NCBI RefSeq assembly: GCF_036227605.1
Contig: NZ_CP109487.1
Span: 1,054,001 to 1,118,000 of the forward strand
Source: Streptomyces sp. NBC_01439
Lineage (GTDB): Bacteria; Actinomycetota; Actinomycetes; Streptomycetales; Streptomycetaceae
Direction: 5' to 3'
DNA: 64,000 nt
In this document: positions 15,819-24,807 of the stretch, one piece after another
Layout of the letters: the number at the start of each line of letters is the position of its first letter
Numbering within the stretch: position 1 is the stretch's first letter
Made by a program: the position numbers and the translations under genes
Notes under the pieces: model-generated
The model's input: only the letters and a program-made list of their open reading frames with translations
What the model was told of the DNA's origin: nothing
Databases searched by the model: none

Positions 15819-16265
15819 ATGACCGACACTGCACCGGAAGGGACTGGTAAGCCGCTGCCCGGAGAGGCTCACCGGCTCGATGTCACCCACGTCGAAGGTG
15901 ACGTCTACGTGGTCGACGTGCGCGGGCACCGCCTCCGTGTCGACCAGCCCACGGACGCGGGCGGGGCGGACACCGCGCCCACACCGACCGAGCTGTTCGC
16001 AGCGTCCCTGGCTACGTGTGTCGCCTTCTACGCGGGGCGCTACCTGCTCCGCCACGGCATGCCGTGCGACGGGCTGGGCGTGCGGGCGGAATTCGTCATG
16101 GCCACCGACCGCCCCGCTCGGGTGGCCGCGGTGCGCATGGTGATCGTGCCGCCGCCGCAGCTGCCCGAAGAGCGGCGCGCGGGCCTTCTCGCCGTCGCCT
16201 CGCACTGCACCGTCCACAACACGCTCCAGCGATCGCCGGACATCGGCATCGAGCTCGCACCGTAG
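15819..16265 (+). CDS. OsmC family protein
   Basis: Protein of 148 residues with the two OsmC cysteine contexts: SLATCVAFYAGRYLL and ASHCTVHNTL. OsmC/Ohr proteins are cytosolic thiol-dependent peroxidases for organic hydroperoxides; the YhfA-like branch has less certain substrates. The ATG follows GGAGGTACCGCC. The frame extends far upstream without conserved sequence. No operator-type box is seen before it. It is convergent with the truncated PPDK gene. Confidence 0.88.
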   Translation: MTDTAPEGTGKPLPGEAHRLDVTHVEGDVYVVDVRGHRLRVDQPTDAGGADTAPTPTELFAASLATCVAFYAGRYLLRHGMPCDGLGVRAEFVMATDRPARVAAVRMVIVPPPQLPEERRAGLLAVASHCTVHNTLQRSPDIGIELAP

Positions 16266-16297
16266 CCGCCCCGCTCACAAGGCGGGCGGACAGGCAT

Positions 16298-16323
16298 CGT
16301 CGGCCGGGGCCTCGCCGCCGACG
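16298..16323. terminator. Hairpin between convergent genes
   Basis: CGTCGGC and GCCGACG form a 7-bp GC-rich stem around a 12-nt loop in the gap between the convergent OsmC and PPDK genes. It could serve both. No U-tract is present. Confidence 0.4.
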
Positions 16324-16358
16324 GTCCGTCGCCAGGTAGGAGTGAGGCGACGGTGCGG

Positions 16359-17327
16359 CTATTTCGCGCGCCGGCCCACATGGGTTTCGAGCAGCCACAG
16401 GGTGCCGTGTTCGATCGTGAACTCGATGTCGCACACATCGCGGTAGTGCTCTTCCAGCTGCTCCACGTACGTGGACAGGCGATCGAACGAGGCCGGGTCC
16501 AGCGTGGCCAGCTCCTGAAGCGGCAAGCTGTCGCGGACGCCCGAGACGACTTCCTCGCCCTGAGCGTTCGGCAGGTACTTGCCGTACAGCCCGGGACTCC
16601 CGGCGGACGGATCGCGGCTGAACACGACGCCGCTGCCGGAGTCAGCTCCGAAGTTACCGAAGACCATGCTCTGGACGGTGACCGCCGTCCCGGAACGGAA
16701 TGTGGTGAGGACCGCCTGCCACAGCTGTTCGACCGGGTCCTGCGGAAACGCCCGCCCCGTGCGTTCGAGAATGAGGTCCTTGAACGTTTCGACAACCCGT
16801 ATGAGGTCGCAGGTGTCCAGCCTTGAGTCGTCCGCGACCTGGTGCTGCAGCTCAATTCGCCGGAGCACGTCTTCGAACAGTGAACTTTCGACACCCATGG
16901 CCGTACTGCCGAACATCTGCACAAGACGTCGGTAGGAATCCCAGCCGAACCTGTCCCGGTCGGGCACCCTGGCCAGCCCCAGCACGGACAGGTCATTCAG
17001 GCCGATGTCCAGGATGGTCTCCGTCGTGCCCGGCATGAAGTGCCCGGCACCCGCCCTGACCGACAGTAGAAGCGGGTTGTCCACCTGCCCCAGCCTCTTG
17101 CCGGCAGCCTGCTCCACCGCCGCCAAGTGCTCGCTGACCTCGCCTTCCAAGCCCTCCGGCGGCTCACCGGTGGCCAGGAAGGCACGGCAGGCATCGGTGG
17201 TGATGGTGAAGCCTGGCGGAACCGGCAATCCCAGGCACGTCATCTCCGCGAGATTCGCGCCCTTACTTCCGAGGAGCGCGGCCATGCCCCGGCCGCCCTC
17301 GTTGAAGTCGTACACGTACGAACCCAT
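16359..17327 (-). CDS. Pyruvate phosphate dikinase, N-terminal ATP-grasp domain only
   Basis: Protein of 322 residues containing LGSKGANLAEMTCLGLPVPPGFTITTDA and the PPDK nucleotide-binding region (PGTTETILDIGLN, FGWDSYRRLVQMFGSTAMGV, FSRDPSAG, LLETHVGRR). It stops where the ATP-grasp domain ends; the phosphohistidine domain (GG-TSHAAVVAR) and the PEP/pyruvate barrel of normal PPDK (about 880 residues) are absent and no continuation is found. It therefore cannot run the full reaction alone. It may be a decayed gene or act with another protein. The ATG used matches the conserved start; an in-frame ATG at 17426 would give 355 residues and would sit at the usual distance from the upstream boxes. 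Confidence 0.75.
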   Translation of the reverse strand: MGSYVYDFNEGGRGMAALLGSKGANLAEMTCLGLPVPPGFTITTDACRAFLATGEPPEGLEGEVSEHLAAVEQAAGKRLGQVDNPLLLSVRAGAGHFMPGTTETILDIGLNDLSVLGLARVPDRDRFGWDSYRRLVQMFGSTAMGVESSLFEDVLRRIELQHQVADDSRLDTCDLIRVVETFKDLILERTGRAFPQDPVEQLWQAVLTTFRSGTAVTVQSMVFGNFGADSGSGVVFSRDPSAGSPGLYGKYLPNAQGEEVVSGVRDSLPLQELATLDPASFDRLSTYVEQLEEHYRDVCDIEFTIEHGTLWLLETHVGRRAK

Positions 17328-17483
17328 CCCTGCCACCAACCCCTTCGTCGCCCCCTCCTCTCGGGGGTGCTGATCGTGTCCGCGCGGACACGCGTCGTGC
17401 CGCGCGAACGCAACCGCCGGATCCATGGAATGCGCTGCCTTCTCTGTACTCAGTCTGTCTGGCCGGTCGGTCGGCCTCCAGGA

Positions 17484-17519
17484 GGGGCCGGTGGGCCCTT
17501 CCTGGGGCCAGTGGGCCAA
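17484..17519. promoter_or_regulatory. Tandem DosR/OsdR-type boxes before truncated PPDK
   Basis: GGGGCCGGTGGGCCCT (17484-17499) and GGGGCCAGTGGGCCAA (17504-17519), centres exactly 20 bp apart. They lie 156 bp before the conserved PPDK start or 57 bp before the alternative upstream ATG on the minus strand. Confidence 0.65.
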
Positions 17520-17644
17520 CTCCCCGCCTACAGACTCGATATCGCGACCCTTCATCTGCGGCCTGCCTCCGCCCGCCCTCCGTATAGAGGATCGCGATAA
17601 CCGCACGCCGCCTGTCGCAGCCTGCACCGTCCCCGAGGGAGGGT

Positions 17645-17929
17645 TCAGGTCTCTCCCGGACCCGGCCGGCCGTGCCCTGGCCCGTGCGCGCGCAGTGCGG
17701 TCAGACGTTGTTCGTACTCTTCTTCGTCGATCTCGCCTCGGGCGAACCGTTCGGCGAGCACCTGCTTGGCGGAAGGCGCAGCCGGGGGCCGCACTGGGCC
17801 CGAGGGGAAGCGGTCGACACTGCGGAGGAGCAGTGCGACTCCCGCGACGGCCAGGGCCACGAGGAGGACCATGCTGAACGTCATGGCGACCCAGCCCCAT
17901 CCGCCCATTCCGTGGTCGTACCAGAACAT
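17645..17929 (-). CDS. Small membrane protein with SHOCT domain
   Basis: Protein of 94 residues. One membrane helix spans about residues 12-36 (VAMTFSMVLLVALAVAGVAL), followed by a Pro-rich linker and a C-terminal SHOCT motif (AKQVLAERFARGEIDEEEYEQRLTAL). SHOCT modules are thought to mediate oligomerisation or membrane-associated assembly. This arrangement is common in small actinobacterial proteins of unknown function. It has its own box-containing upstream region. Confidence 0.8.
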   Translation of the reverse strand: MFWYDHGMGGWGWVAMTFSMVLLVALAVAGVALLLRSVDRFPSGPVRPPAAPSAKQVLAERFARGEIDEEEYEQRLTALRAHGPGHGRPGPGET

Positions 17930-18042
17930 GGCTCACGCTCCTGTTGCGACGGTCTGGGACACGGCCCGCAGGGCATGTCCCCCATGTCCTCACTGTCCGT
18001 CGGCCCATGTCGTCCGGGCATGGGCTGGTCGGGGTCGCAACC

Positions 18043-18079
18043 AGGGCCGTTAGTCCTATGCTCAGGGCCGTGTCCGCCT
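18043..18079. promoter_or_regulatory. DosR/OsdR-type boxes upstream of SHOCT gene
   Basis: AGGGCCGTTAGTCCTA (18043-18058) and a weaker AGGGCCGTGTCCGCCT (18064-18079), centres 21 bp apart. The nearer is 113 bp before the SHOCT gene (minus strand). The methyltransferase start is 225 bp away in the other direction. Confidence 0.45.
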
Positions 18080-18304
18080 CCAGACGGGAGGACCCGAACG
18101 AAGGCGCCCAATGGGCACGCCTTCCCGCCCCGGGCGCCACCGCAAGAGTCGGCTCTTCACCACAGAAGTTGTGCCGGAAGCCGAGTGCCGACAGCAATGA
18201 CGGCCGTGGCACAGCGGGTGGGCGCGGTGACGACATGGTGTCCCTCTAGGGTGGCCTCGCGGGCCGATTGAGGCGACGCCGACCTTGGTGAGGAGGGCGT
18301 CAGC

Positions 18305-18970
18305 ATGTCGGAGCGGGAGCAGGGGCTGGGCGACGTTCAGCGTGCGCACTGGCAGCAGACCTACGGCCGGCATCCCGGCATGTACGGGGAGGAGCCATCC
18401 GATCCGGCGATCCACGCCGCTGCCGTCTTCGGGGCCGCCGGCGCCCGGAAGGTGCTGGAGCTGGGTGCCGGCCATGGCCGTGACGCGCTGTACTTTGCCC
18501 GCCAGGGATTCTCCGTGTTGGCCACCGACTTCAGCCCAGTGGGTCTGGAACAGCTGCGTGAAGCCGCCGCGGCCCAGGACGTCACGGAGCGGGTCACCAC
18601 AGCGGTCCACGACGTCCGCGATCCTCTGCCGCTCGCGGACGCCTCGGTGGATGCCGTGTTCGCCCACATGCTGCTCTGCATGGCACTGTCCACCCAGGAG
18701 ATCCACGCCCTGGTCGCCGAGGTGCGACGGGTACTGCGGCCGGGCGGAGTGTTCGTCTACACCGTCCGCCACACTGGGGACGCCCACTACCAGGCCGGTG
18801 CCGGGCACGGAGACGACATCTGGGAACACGGCGGCTTCGCCGTCCACTTCTTCTCCCGCGACCTGGTCGACGCCCTCGCCGGAAGCTGGACTCTGGTCGA
18901 GGTCGCCGCCGTCGAGGAAGGCGGCCTCCCCCGGCGGCTGTGGCGCGTCACGCAGACCGTCCCTCGGTGA
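18305..18970 (+). CDS. Class I SAM-dependent methyltransferase
   Basis: Protein of 221 residues with SAM motif I KVLELGAGHGRDALYFA (about 49-65), motif II ATDFSPVGLEQL, motif III LPLADASVDAVFAHMLL and VLRPGGVFVYTVRH. It resembles small-molecule or TehB-like methyltransferases; substrate is not predictable. The ATG is preceded by GGAGGGCGTCAGC. The gene ends about 105 bp from the convergent USP gene. A DosR-regulon methyltransferase (Rv2003c) exists in mycobacteria, but orthology is not established from this sequence. Confidence 0.82.
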   Translation: MSEREQGLGDVQRAHWQQTYGRHPGMYGEEPSDPAIHAAAVFGAAGARKVLELGAGHGRDALYFARQGFSVLATDFSPVGLEQLREAAAAQDVTERVTTAVHDVRDPLPLADASVDAVFAHMLLCMALSTQEIHALVAEVRRVLRPGGVFVYTVRHTGDAHYQAGAGHGDDIWEHGGFAVHFFSRDLVDALAGSWTLVEVAAVEEGGLPRRLWRVTQTVPR

Positions 18971-19075
18971 GTACCGCCTGAAGGCTCAGCGCTGTCCGAT
19001 CTCGGGTTCCGGTTCGGCTTCGTCGTACCGCTCCGATGCTCGGTGCACCCGACGGCGGGCGTCGTCACGCAGTCC

Positions 19076-19936
19076 TCACCGCACGGGGACCGTGATCACC
19101 GGGCAGTGCGCCCGGTGCAGCAGCCCGTGGACAACCGATCCGAGTCGCATGCCCGTGTAACCTCCCTTGCCACGACGGCCCACGACCACGGCGAGGGCGT
19201 GCTCGGCGGCACCGGCGAGCTCCTCCACCGGGTGCCCGGACAGCACCTCGTGCGTCAACACGACGTCCGGGTACTCCTGCGACCAGCCTGCCGTCGTCTC
19301 GGACAGCATGCGTCGTTGCCCTTGGAGCGCGGCCTCCTCGTCGTGGTGCAGGAAGAGCGGGGGCTCCCACACCGACACGGCACGCAGCCTGGCCCCCCTG
19401 AGGTCGGCCTCTTCGAATGCCAGCGCGAGGGCCGCCTTCGAGGAATCGCTCCCGTCAATGCCCACCACCAGGTAGGGCGGCTGTTGCGTGACGTGCTCGG
19501 CGTCGCCCACGACAATGACCGGACACTGCGCCTGGGCGCTGACGGGAACAACCAGGGAACCGGCGCTGAGGAACTCCGAAGTCCGGCTCAGGTGACGGGA
19601 GCCGAGCACGATCATGCGGGCCCGCCTCGACAGGCGACCGATCTCCGGGGCGGGGAACCCCTCGACGAGATCCACGACCGATTCGACCTCCGGGTGTCGC
19701 TCCCTGCTCCAGGCGGCAGCCTCGCCGAGGGCGTCTGAGACCACCTGATGCAAGGCGATGCTACGCGGTGTGTCGTCGACGTGTTGCGTGTCGTGTTGAG
19801 GAGGTACGGCTACGACGAGTCGCAGCCGTAGCCGGCGTCGCCCGGCCTCGTCCACCGCCCAGGCCAGGGGAAGACGCCAGTCCCTGGCCGGGTCGATGCC
19901 CACGACGATCTCCTCGTGTTCGCCCGCGTCGCTCAC
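19076..19936 (-). CDS. Universal stress protein, two domains, C-terminal ATP motif
   Basis: Protein of 286 residues. Here the first Usp domain is degenerate (LGSRHLSRTSEFLSAGS) and the second keeps the ATP motif GRRGKGGYTGMRLGS, the reverse of the USPs at 2.0 and 27.5 kb. The N-terminus HEEIVVGIDPARDWRLPLAWA is distinctive and shared with the paralogue at 50.1 kb. The GTG start overlaps the stop of the preceding USP (GTGA), so the two are translationally coupled. They may form a heteromer. Confidence 0.92.
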   Translation of the reverse strand: MSDAGEHEEIVVGIDPARDWRLPLAWAVDEAGRRRLRLRLVVAVPPQHDTQHVDDTPRSIALHQVVSDALGEAAAWSRERHPEVESVVDLVEGFPAPEIGRLSRRARMIVLGSRHLSRTSEFLSAGSLVVPVSAQAQCPVIVVGDAEHVTQQPPYLVVGIDGSDSSKAALALAFEEADLRGARLRAVSVWEPPLFLHHDEEAALQGQRRMLSETTAGWSQEYPDVVLTHEVLSGHPVEELAGAAEHALAVVVGRRGKGGYTGMRLGSVVHGLLHRAHCPVITVPVR

Positions 19937-20835
19937 GATTCGCTCCCGTTCTCGTCCGTGTGGCGCGGAATGAGCTCTACGGGGCAGTGGGCATGATGGA
20001 CGAGGCTGTGCGTGACCCGTCCGAGGGTGGGCCCGAGGTAGCTGGGTGCCCTTCGGCCGCCCATCACCAGCAGGTCCGCCCGGCGCGAAGCCTCGACCAG
20101 GACAGAAGCCACTGACGTGCTCTTCTCCGCGTCACCCTGCACGGCCAGGTCCGGAAACTCCTGGCGCACCCGGTCCGCCACCGCGTTCAGGTGATGGACC
20201 TGCTCGTTGGCGATTTCCTCCACGTCGTCGAGCAGGGTCACGACCTCGCCGACGGACTGCAGGATGTTCCACACGTGCAGCAGCCGCAGTGAGCCCTCGC
20301 GGATCTGTGCCTCGCGTGCGGCGTACCGTGCGCAATCGAGGTCGTGCTCGTCACGGACGGCGGCGAGCACCGCGCCCGTCCCAGCGCCGTTCTCGGTGCC
20401 CCTGACGATGATGACGGGCGTCTTCGCCCCCGCTGCGACCTTGAGGCCGACCGATCCGAGCATGAGGGAGCTGAAACCGCCCAGCCCCCGGCTGCCGACC
20501 ACGATGGTGCCGTCGGGGCCCGCGGCCTGGTGGAGGCTCGGGACCGGTGCCCTGCGGCTGAACTCGGCGTTGACTTGCAGGCCGGGAAACCGCTCCGTGA
20601 CTGCGGCCACCGTGGCATCCAGTAGTTCCCGGCCTGCCTGGCGGACATGCTCGATGCTCTTCGCCGAGACGTAGAGGACCCGGCCGTCCGTGTCGGACCC
20701 GTGCACGATGCGCAGCGGGCACTCCCGGCGTGCGGCCTCCTCCGCCGCCCAGAACGCTGCCCACCGGGCCGGTTCGGAGCCGTCGACACCGACGACGACG
20801 GTGCCGAGTTCCGAGCTGCTCGTGGTGCCTTCCAT
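19933..20835 (-). CDS. Universal stress protein, two domains, N-terminal ATP motif
   Basis: Protein of 300 residues. Domain 1 carries GSRGLGGFSSLMLGS (intact G-2x-G-9x-GS); domain 2 is degenerate (GGRRAPSYLGPTLG). It is the upstream partner of an overlapping USP gene with the opposite domain asymmetry, and the pair is duplicated at 50.1-51.9 kb. The ATG follows AGGAACC. Boxes lie 67-103 bp upstream. Probably a cytosolic nucleotide-binding stress protein. Confidence 0.92.
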   Translation of the reverse strand: MEGTTSSSELGTVVVGVDGSEPARWAAFWAAEEAARRECPLRIVHGSDTDGRVLYVSAKSIEHVRQAGRELLDATVAAVTERFPGLQVNAEFSRRAPVPSLHQAAGPDGTIVVGSRGLGGFSSLMLGSVGLKVAAGAKTPVIIVRGTENGAGTGAVLAAVRDEHDLDCARYAAREAQIREGSLRLLHVWNILQSVGEVVTLLDDVEEIANEQVHHLNAVADRVRQEFPDLAVQGDAEKSTSVASVLVEASRRADLLVMGGRRAPSYLGPTLGRVTHSLVHHAHCPVELIPRHTDENGSES

Positions 20836-20901
20836 GGTTCCTCCTCAGGGAGCCGCCAGGGGTCGGGGTCTCAGGTCGGCTCTTCTGACTTCTCGGTCAG
20901 G

Positions 20902-20937
20902 ACGGCCCTTCAGTACCTGGCAGGGACCGGTGGTCCT
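20902..20937. promoter_or_regulatory. DosR/OsdR-type box (plus weak partner) before USP pair
   Basis: GGGACCGGTGGTCCT (20923-20937) has two strong half-sites with a 3-bp instead of a 4-bp spacer. A weak partner, ACGGCCCTTCAGTACC (20902-20917), lies about 20 bp away on the USP side. The nearest edge is 66 bp before the USP ATG (minus strand). Confidence 0.5.
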
Positions 20938-20970
20938 GGTTCATGCAATCCCGCGCCGCAGGTGCGGCAC

Positions 20971-21007
20971 AGGTCCGATCGGGCCCGGCTCCGGACCATT
21001 CGGCCCT
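20971..21007. promoter_or_regulatory. Tandem DosR/OsdR-type boxes before CBS gene
   Basis: AGGTCCGATCGGGCCC (20971-20986) and CGGACCATTCGGCCCT (20992-21007), centres 21 bp apart, 90 bp before the CBS start on the plus strand. With the pair at 20902-20937 this makes a four-box divergent control region. Confidence 0.65.
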
Positions 21008-21097
21008 CCTCGTCTCTTGGCATGGGGCGGATCGTGGTTTTAGGCGTCCTCCGGCGTTCCCGTCCGGGTGGATCGCCGTGACGGCAGGAGGTGCCTC

Positions 21098-21793
21098 ATG
21101 AAGCACATCAAGGTCGGAGACCTGATGACCGACGAGGTCGTCTCGGTCATGACGTCCACCCCTTTCAAGGATGTCGCGAAGCTGCTCGCTCAGCACGACA
21201 TCAGCGGACTGCCGGTCCTCGACGACGAGGACCGGGTGCTCGGCATCGTCTCCGAGAGCGACCTGATCGGCCTCGCAGCCGCCGATCACGCACCGGTGGG
21301 CGAGGAGCCCGATACCGGCCGGGGCGGGGCCCCATTCCCGTCCGAGGTGACCTTCACCGCTGGTGAGGCCATGTCCGCACCGGCGGTGACGGTTCACGCG
21401 GACGAGACCGCGGCAGGAGCCGCCCGACTGATGGCCCGCCGCGGCGTCGAGCGACTGCCGGTCGTGGACGACGAGGACCGACTCGTCGGCATCGTCACCC
21501 GCCGTGACCTGCTCTGGCTCTTCCTGCGACCGGACTCGGAGATACGTCACCGCGTAGTCGCGGACATACTCGTGGACACGATGGGGCTGAGCGCCGATGC
21601 GGTCACCGTCCACGTGGTCGACGGCATCGTGACACTGGAGGGCCGGCTGGAGAAACAGAGCCAGATTCCGGTCCTGATCCACCTCACCAGCCAGCTGGAC
21701 GGTGTGGTCGCAGTCGCCTCCCGCCTGGCGGCCACCCACGATGGCTCCCTACCCACCCCACCGCACCGCACCGCCTACGGGATGTCCCTGTAA
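21098..21793 (+). CDS. CBS-pair / BON domain protein
   Basis: Protein of 231 residues: CBS1 (about 6-57), a linker with a Gly-rich stretch (about 65-88), CBS2 (about 90-148) and BON (about 152-215). MKHIKVGDLMTDEVVSV is the conserved start; ATG follows GGCAGGAGGTGCCTC, a strong ribosome site. Divergent from the USP pair, so both sides of this promoter encode putative adenine-nucleotide binders. It is more divergent than the A/B/C paralogues and has a longer inter-CBS linker. Ligand unknown. Confidence 0.88.
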   Translation: MKHIKVGDLMTDEVVSVMTSTPFKDVAKLLAQHDISGLPVLDDEDRVLGIVSESDLIGLAAADHAPVGEEPDTGRGGAPFPSEVTFTAGEAMSAPAVTVHADETAAGAARLMARRGVERLPVVDDEDRLVGIVTRRDLLWLFLRPDSEIRHRVVADILVDTMGLSADAVTVHVVDGIVTLEGRLEKQSQIPVLIHLTSQLDGVVAVASRLAATHDGSLPTPPHRTAYGMSL

Positions 21794-21914
21794 CGGCGAC
21801 GTCCCGTGTCGCCCATCCGGGGGAATCGCCGACGCCCGCTCGCTGCGTTTACGGCCGTCACCCGACGTGACGCTGTCTCCTTGATGGTTCCAAGGCAAGG
21901 AGAAGGACCCGGCC

Positions 21915-23705
21915 ATGGATTACTCGATCATCCGCAAGCAGCCCGGCCCCGGTGTCGTCTTCATGCTCCAGGACTACGAGCGGGCCCGCGCGGACTTCAA
22001 CTGGGAAACGGCCAGGTCCTTGCTGTCCGGGCTGCCTGGAGGCGGGCTGAACATCGGCTACGAGGCCGTCGACCGGCACCTGGCGGCAGGCCGGGGCGGG
22101 CGGGAAGCACTCCGCTGCATCGCACCCGACGACACCGTCACCCGCCTCACCTACGCCGAGCTCGGAGGCCTCACCGGTCGCTTCGCCAACGTCCTCACCT
22201 CCCTGGGCGTGGACCGACAAGAGAGGGTTTTCACCCTCTTGGGCCGCTGCCCCGAGCTGTACACGACCGTCTTGGGCACGCTGCGCAGCGCACGCGTGCT
22301 GTGCCCGCTCTTCTCGGCCTTCGGCCCCGAGCCCGTGCGCCAGCGGCTGGAGCTGGGCGATGCCCGGGTCCTTGTCACCACCGAGGCGCTGTACCGGCGC
22401 AAGGTCGAGGAGAACAGGCACCGCTTGCCTCATCTGGACCATGTCCTGCTCGTGGGTCCGGTTACCGATCCGCCGCCTGGCACGCTCTCCTTCGCCGCAC
22501 TCATGGACGAGGCTCCGGAGGAGTACACGGTGCCGGCCACCGATCCGGAGGACATAGCGCTGCTGCACTTCACCAGCGGTACGACCGGTACCCCGAAGGG
22601 CGCGGTCCACGTGCACGAAGCGGTTGTGGCCCACCACGCAACGGCGGCCTTCGCGCTCGATCTGCGCCGGGAGGACGTGTACTGGTGTACGGCGGACCCG
22701 GGATGGGTGACCGGTACCTCGTACGGGATCATCGCCCCGCTCACGCACGGCGCGACCGTCGTGGTCGACGAAGGGGACTTCGACGTCCACCGCTGGTACC
22801 GCATCCTCGACAACCATCGGGTCACCGTCTGGTACACGGCACCGACCGCCATCCGCATGCTCATGCGTGCAACCCCCAGGGACGGCACCCGAGATCTGCC
22901 CGGGCCGTACGACCTGTCGGCTCTGCGCTTCATCGCAAGCGTGGGTGAACCGCTCAACCCGGAAGCCGTCCTGTGGGGGCAGGAGGTACTCGGCCTGCCG
23001 ATCCACGACAACTGGTGGCAGACGGAGACCGGGGCGATCATGATCGCCAACTTCGCGGCCAGCGACATCCGGCCCGGCTCCATGGGACGGCCTCTGCCCG
23101 GTGTGGAGGCCGCGTTGCTCGAACGCGGCGAGGACGGACGCGCCGAGGTCGCGGGAGGCCGCGTTCGGGTCATCACCGGGGCGGGCGTCGAGGGAGAGCT
23201 GGCGCTGCGTCCGGGCTGGCCCTCCATGTTCCGGGGCTATCTGAACGAGGAGGCCCGTTACCGGGCCTGCTTCGCAGACGGCTGGTACCTCACGGGCGAT
23301 CTTGCGAAACGCGACGAGGACGGGTGGTTCTGGTTCGTCGGCCGCGCCGACGACGTCATCAAGTCGGCAGGACACCTCATCGGACCGTTCGAGGTGGAGA
23401 GCGCGCTGATGGAGCATCCCGCGGTCGCGGAGGCCGGTGTGATCGGCCGCCCGGACCCGGTCGTGGGAGCTGTCGTCAAGGCATACGTCTCCCTCCGTCC
23501 CGGGCTCTCCCCCGACGCGTCCCTCAAGCGAGAACTTTTGGCGTTCGCACGCAGGCGGCTGGGCCCCGCGGTGGCGCCCAGAGAGATCGAGTTCGAGCAG
23601 AACCTCCCCAAGACGCGCAGCGGCAAGGTGATGCGCCGCCTGCTGCGCGCCCGGGAACTGGGATTGCCCGAAGGTGATCTGTCCACGCTGGAGACCCCCG
23701 GATGA
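21915..23705 (+). CDS. AMP-forming acyl-CoA synthetase, acetyl-CoA-synthetase-like
   Basis: Protein of 596 residues of the ANL superfamily. The phosphate-binding loop is [21 protein letters not shown]; further motifs are [40 protein letters not shown], and the adenylation Lys in [13 protein letters not shown]. It is about 50 residues shorter than typical Acs and resembles AcsA/medium-chain variants. The reaction is carboxylate + ATP + CoA to acyl-CoA + AMP + PPi. It is first in an apparent operon with 2-oxoacid dehydrogenase E1/E2 and an ACP (25-bp gap to E1alpha). ATG follows AAGGAGAAGGACCCGGCC. No operator-type box is seen upstream. Confidence 0.9.
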   Translation: MDYSIIRKQPGPGVVFMLQDYERARADFNWETARSLLSGLPGGGLNIGYEAVDRHLAAGRGGREALRCIAPDDTVTRLTYAELGGLTGRFANVLTSLGVDRQERVFTLLGRCPELYTTVLGTLRSARVLCPLFSAFGPEPVRQRLELGDARVLVTTEALYRRKVEENRHRLPHLDHVLLVGPVTDPPPGTLSFAALMDEAPEEYTVPATDPEDIALLHFTSGTTGTPKGAVHVHEAVVAHHATAAFALDLRREDVYWCTADPGWVTGTSYGIIAPLTHGATVVVDEGDFDVHRWYRILDNHRVTVWYTAPTAIRMLMRATPRDGTRDLPGPYDLSALRFIASVGEPLNPEAVLWGQEVLGLPIHDNWWQTETGAIMIANFAASDIRPGSMGRPLPGVEAALLERGEDGRAEVAGGRVRVITGAGVEGELALRPGWPSMFRGYLNEEARYRACFADGWYLTGDLAKRDEDGWFWFVGRADDVIKSAGHLIGPFEVESALMEHPAVAEAGVIGRPDPVVGAVVKAYVSLRPGLSPDASLKRELLAFARRRLGPAVAPREIEFEQNLPKTRSGKVMRRLLRARELGLPEGDLSTLETPG

Positions 23706-23730
23706 CCCGCTCGTGAGAGAAGGCGGAACC

Positions 23731-24807
23731 ATGAGCACCACCCCGCAGCCCGAAGGAAAGGCCCGGAGCGCAGCACGCAGGAGCGGGCACAGGAAGGGAC
23801 CCGCCACTGCCGCCCGCGGCACTCCCGACGGGCATCCCGCACCCGGGCACCACCTGTCCCTGCTCCGCCGGATGCTTGCCATCAGACGGTTCGAGGAAAG
23901 GTGCGTGGAGCTCTACAGCGGCGCGAAGATCCGTGGGTTCGTCCACCTCTACATCGGTGAGGAAGCCGTCGCCGTGGGCGTCAACCAGGCACTGCGCGAG
24001 GAGGACGCGGTGGTCTCCACCTACCGCGAACACGGGCATGCCCTGGCTCGCGGAGTTTCCGCCGACGCCGTGATGGCCGAGATGTACGGCAGGGCCACCG
24101 GCTGCAGCCGCGGACGCGGCGGCTCGATGCACCTGTTCGACGCCACGCACCGCTTCTACGGGGGCAACGCGATCGTGGCCGGCGGCCTGCCCCTGGCTGC
24201 CGGACTCGCACTCGCCGACCGGATGCGCGGCAGCACCCGCGTCACCTGCTGTTTCTTCGGGGACGGAGCTTTCGCCGAAGGCGAGTTCCACGAGACGGCC
24301 AACCTCGCGGCCCTGTGGCGGCTACCCCTACTGCTGGTCTGCGAGAACAACTTGTACGCCATGGGCACGAGCCTGGCCCGGGAGCACGCCCAGACCAACC
24401 TCGCCATGCGTGCCGCCTCCTACGGAATGCCCGCGTGGACGGTCGACGGCATGGACGTCCTCGCCGTCGAAGCGGCCGCACTCAGGGCGGCGGAGTCCGT
24501 GCGCGCAGGCAACGGACCGCACTTCCTCGAGGCACAGACCTACCGGTTCCGCGCCCACTCCATGTACGACCCTGACCGGTACCGGGCCAAGTCCGAGATC
24601 GAGGAATGGAAGGGACGCGACCCCCTCAAAGGACTGGCCGAACTGATGCGTTCCGAAGGGCAGCTCGACGACCGGGTGATGGAAGAACTCGACAAGGAAG
24701 TACTCGCCGAGATCGACCAGTCCGTACAGCGGGCCGAGAAGGCCCCGCTCGAACCGGTCTCGGACCTGCTCCGCTTCGTCACGAGCGAAACCGGGGGCGC
24801 GGCATGA
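23731..24807 (+). CDS. 2-oxoacid (pyruvate-type) dehydrogenase E1 alpha subunit
   Basis: Protein of 358 residues with the thiamine diphosphate motif [31 protein letters not shown] (Gly-Asp-Gly to Asn-Asn) and [13 protein letters not shown], the phosphorylation-loop equivalent. [16 protein letters not shown] is also typical of pyruvate/acetoin E1alpha. It makes the alpha half of an alpha2beta2 E1. The first 40 residues are a basic, Ala/Pro-rich extension of uncertain role. The stop overlaps the E1beta start (ATGA). Confidence 0.92.
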   Translation: MSTTPQPEGKARSAARRSGHRKGPATAARGTPDGHPAPGHHLSLLRRMLAIRRFEERCVELYSGAKIRGFVHLYIGEEAVAVGVNQALREEDAVVSTYREHGHALARGVSADAVMAEMYGRATGCSRGRGGSMHLFDATHRFYGGNAIVAGGLPLAAGLALADRMRGSTRVTCCFFGDGAFAEGEFHETANLAALWRLPLLLVCENNLYAMGTSLAREHAQTNLAMRAASYGMPAWTVDGMDVLAVEAAALRAAESVRAGNGPHFLEAQTYRFRAHSMYDPDRYRAKSEIEEWKGRDPLKGLAELMRSEGQLDDRVMEELDKEVLAEIDQSVQRAEKAPLEPVSDLLRFVTSETGGAA

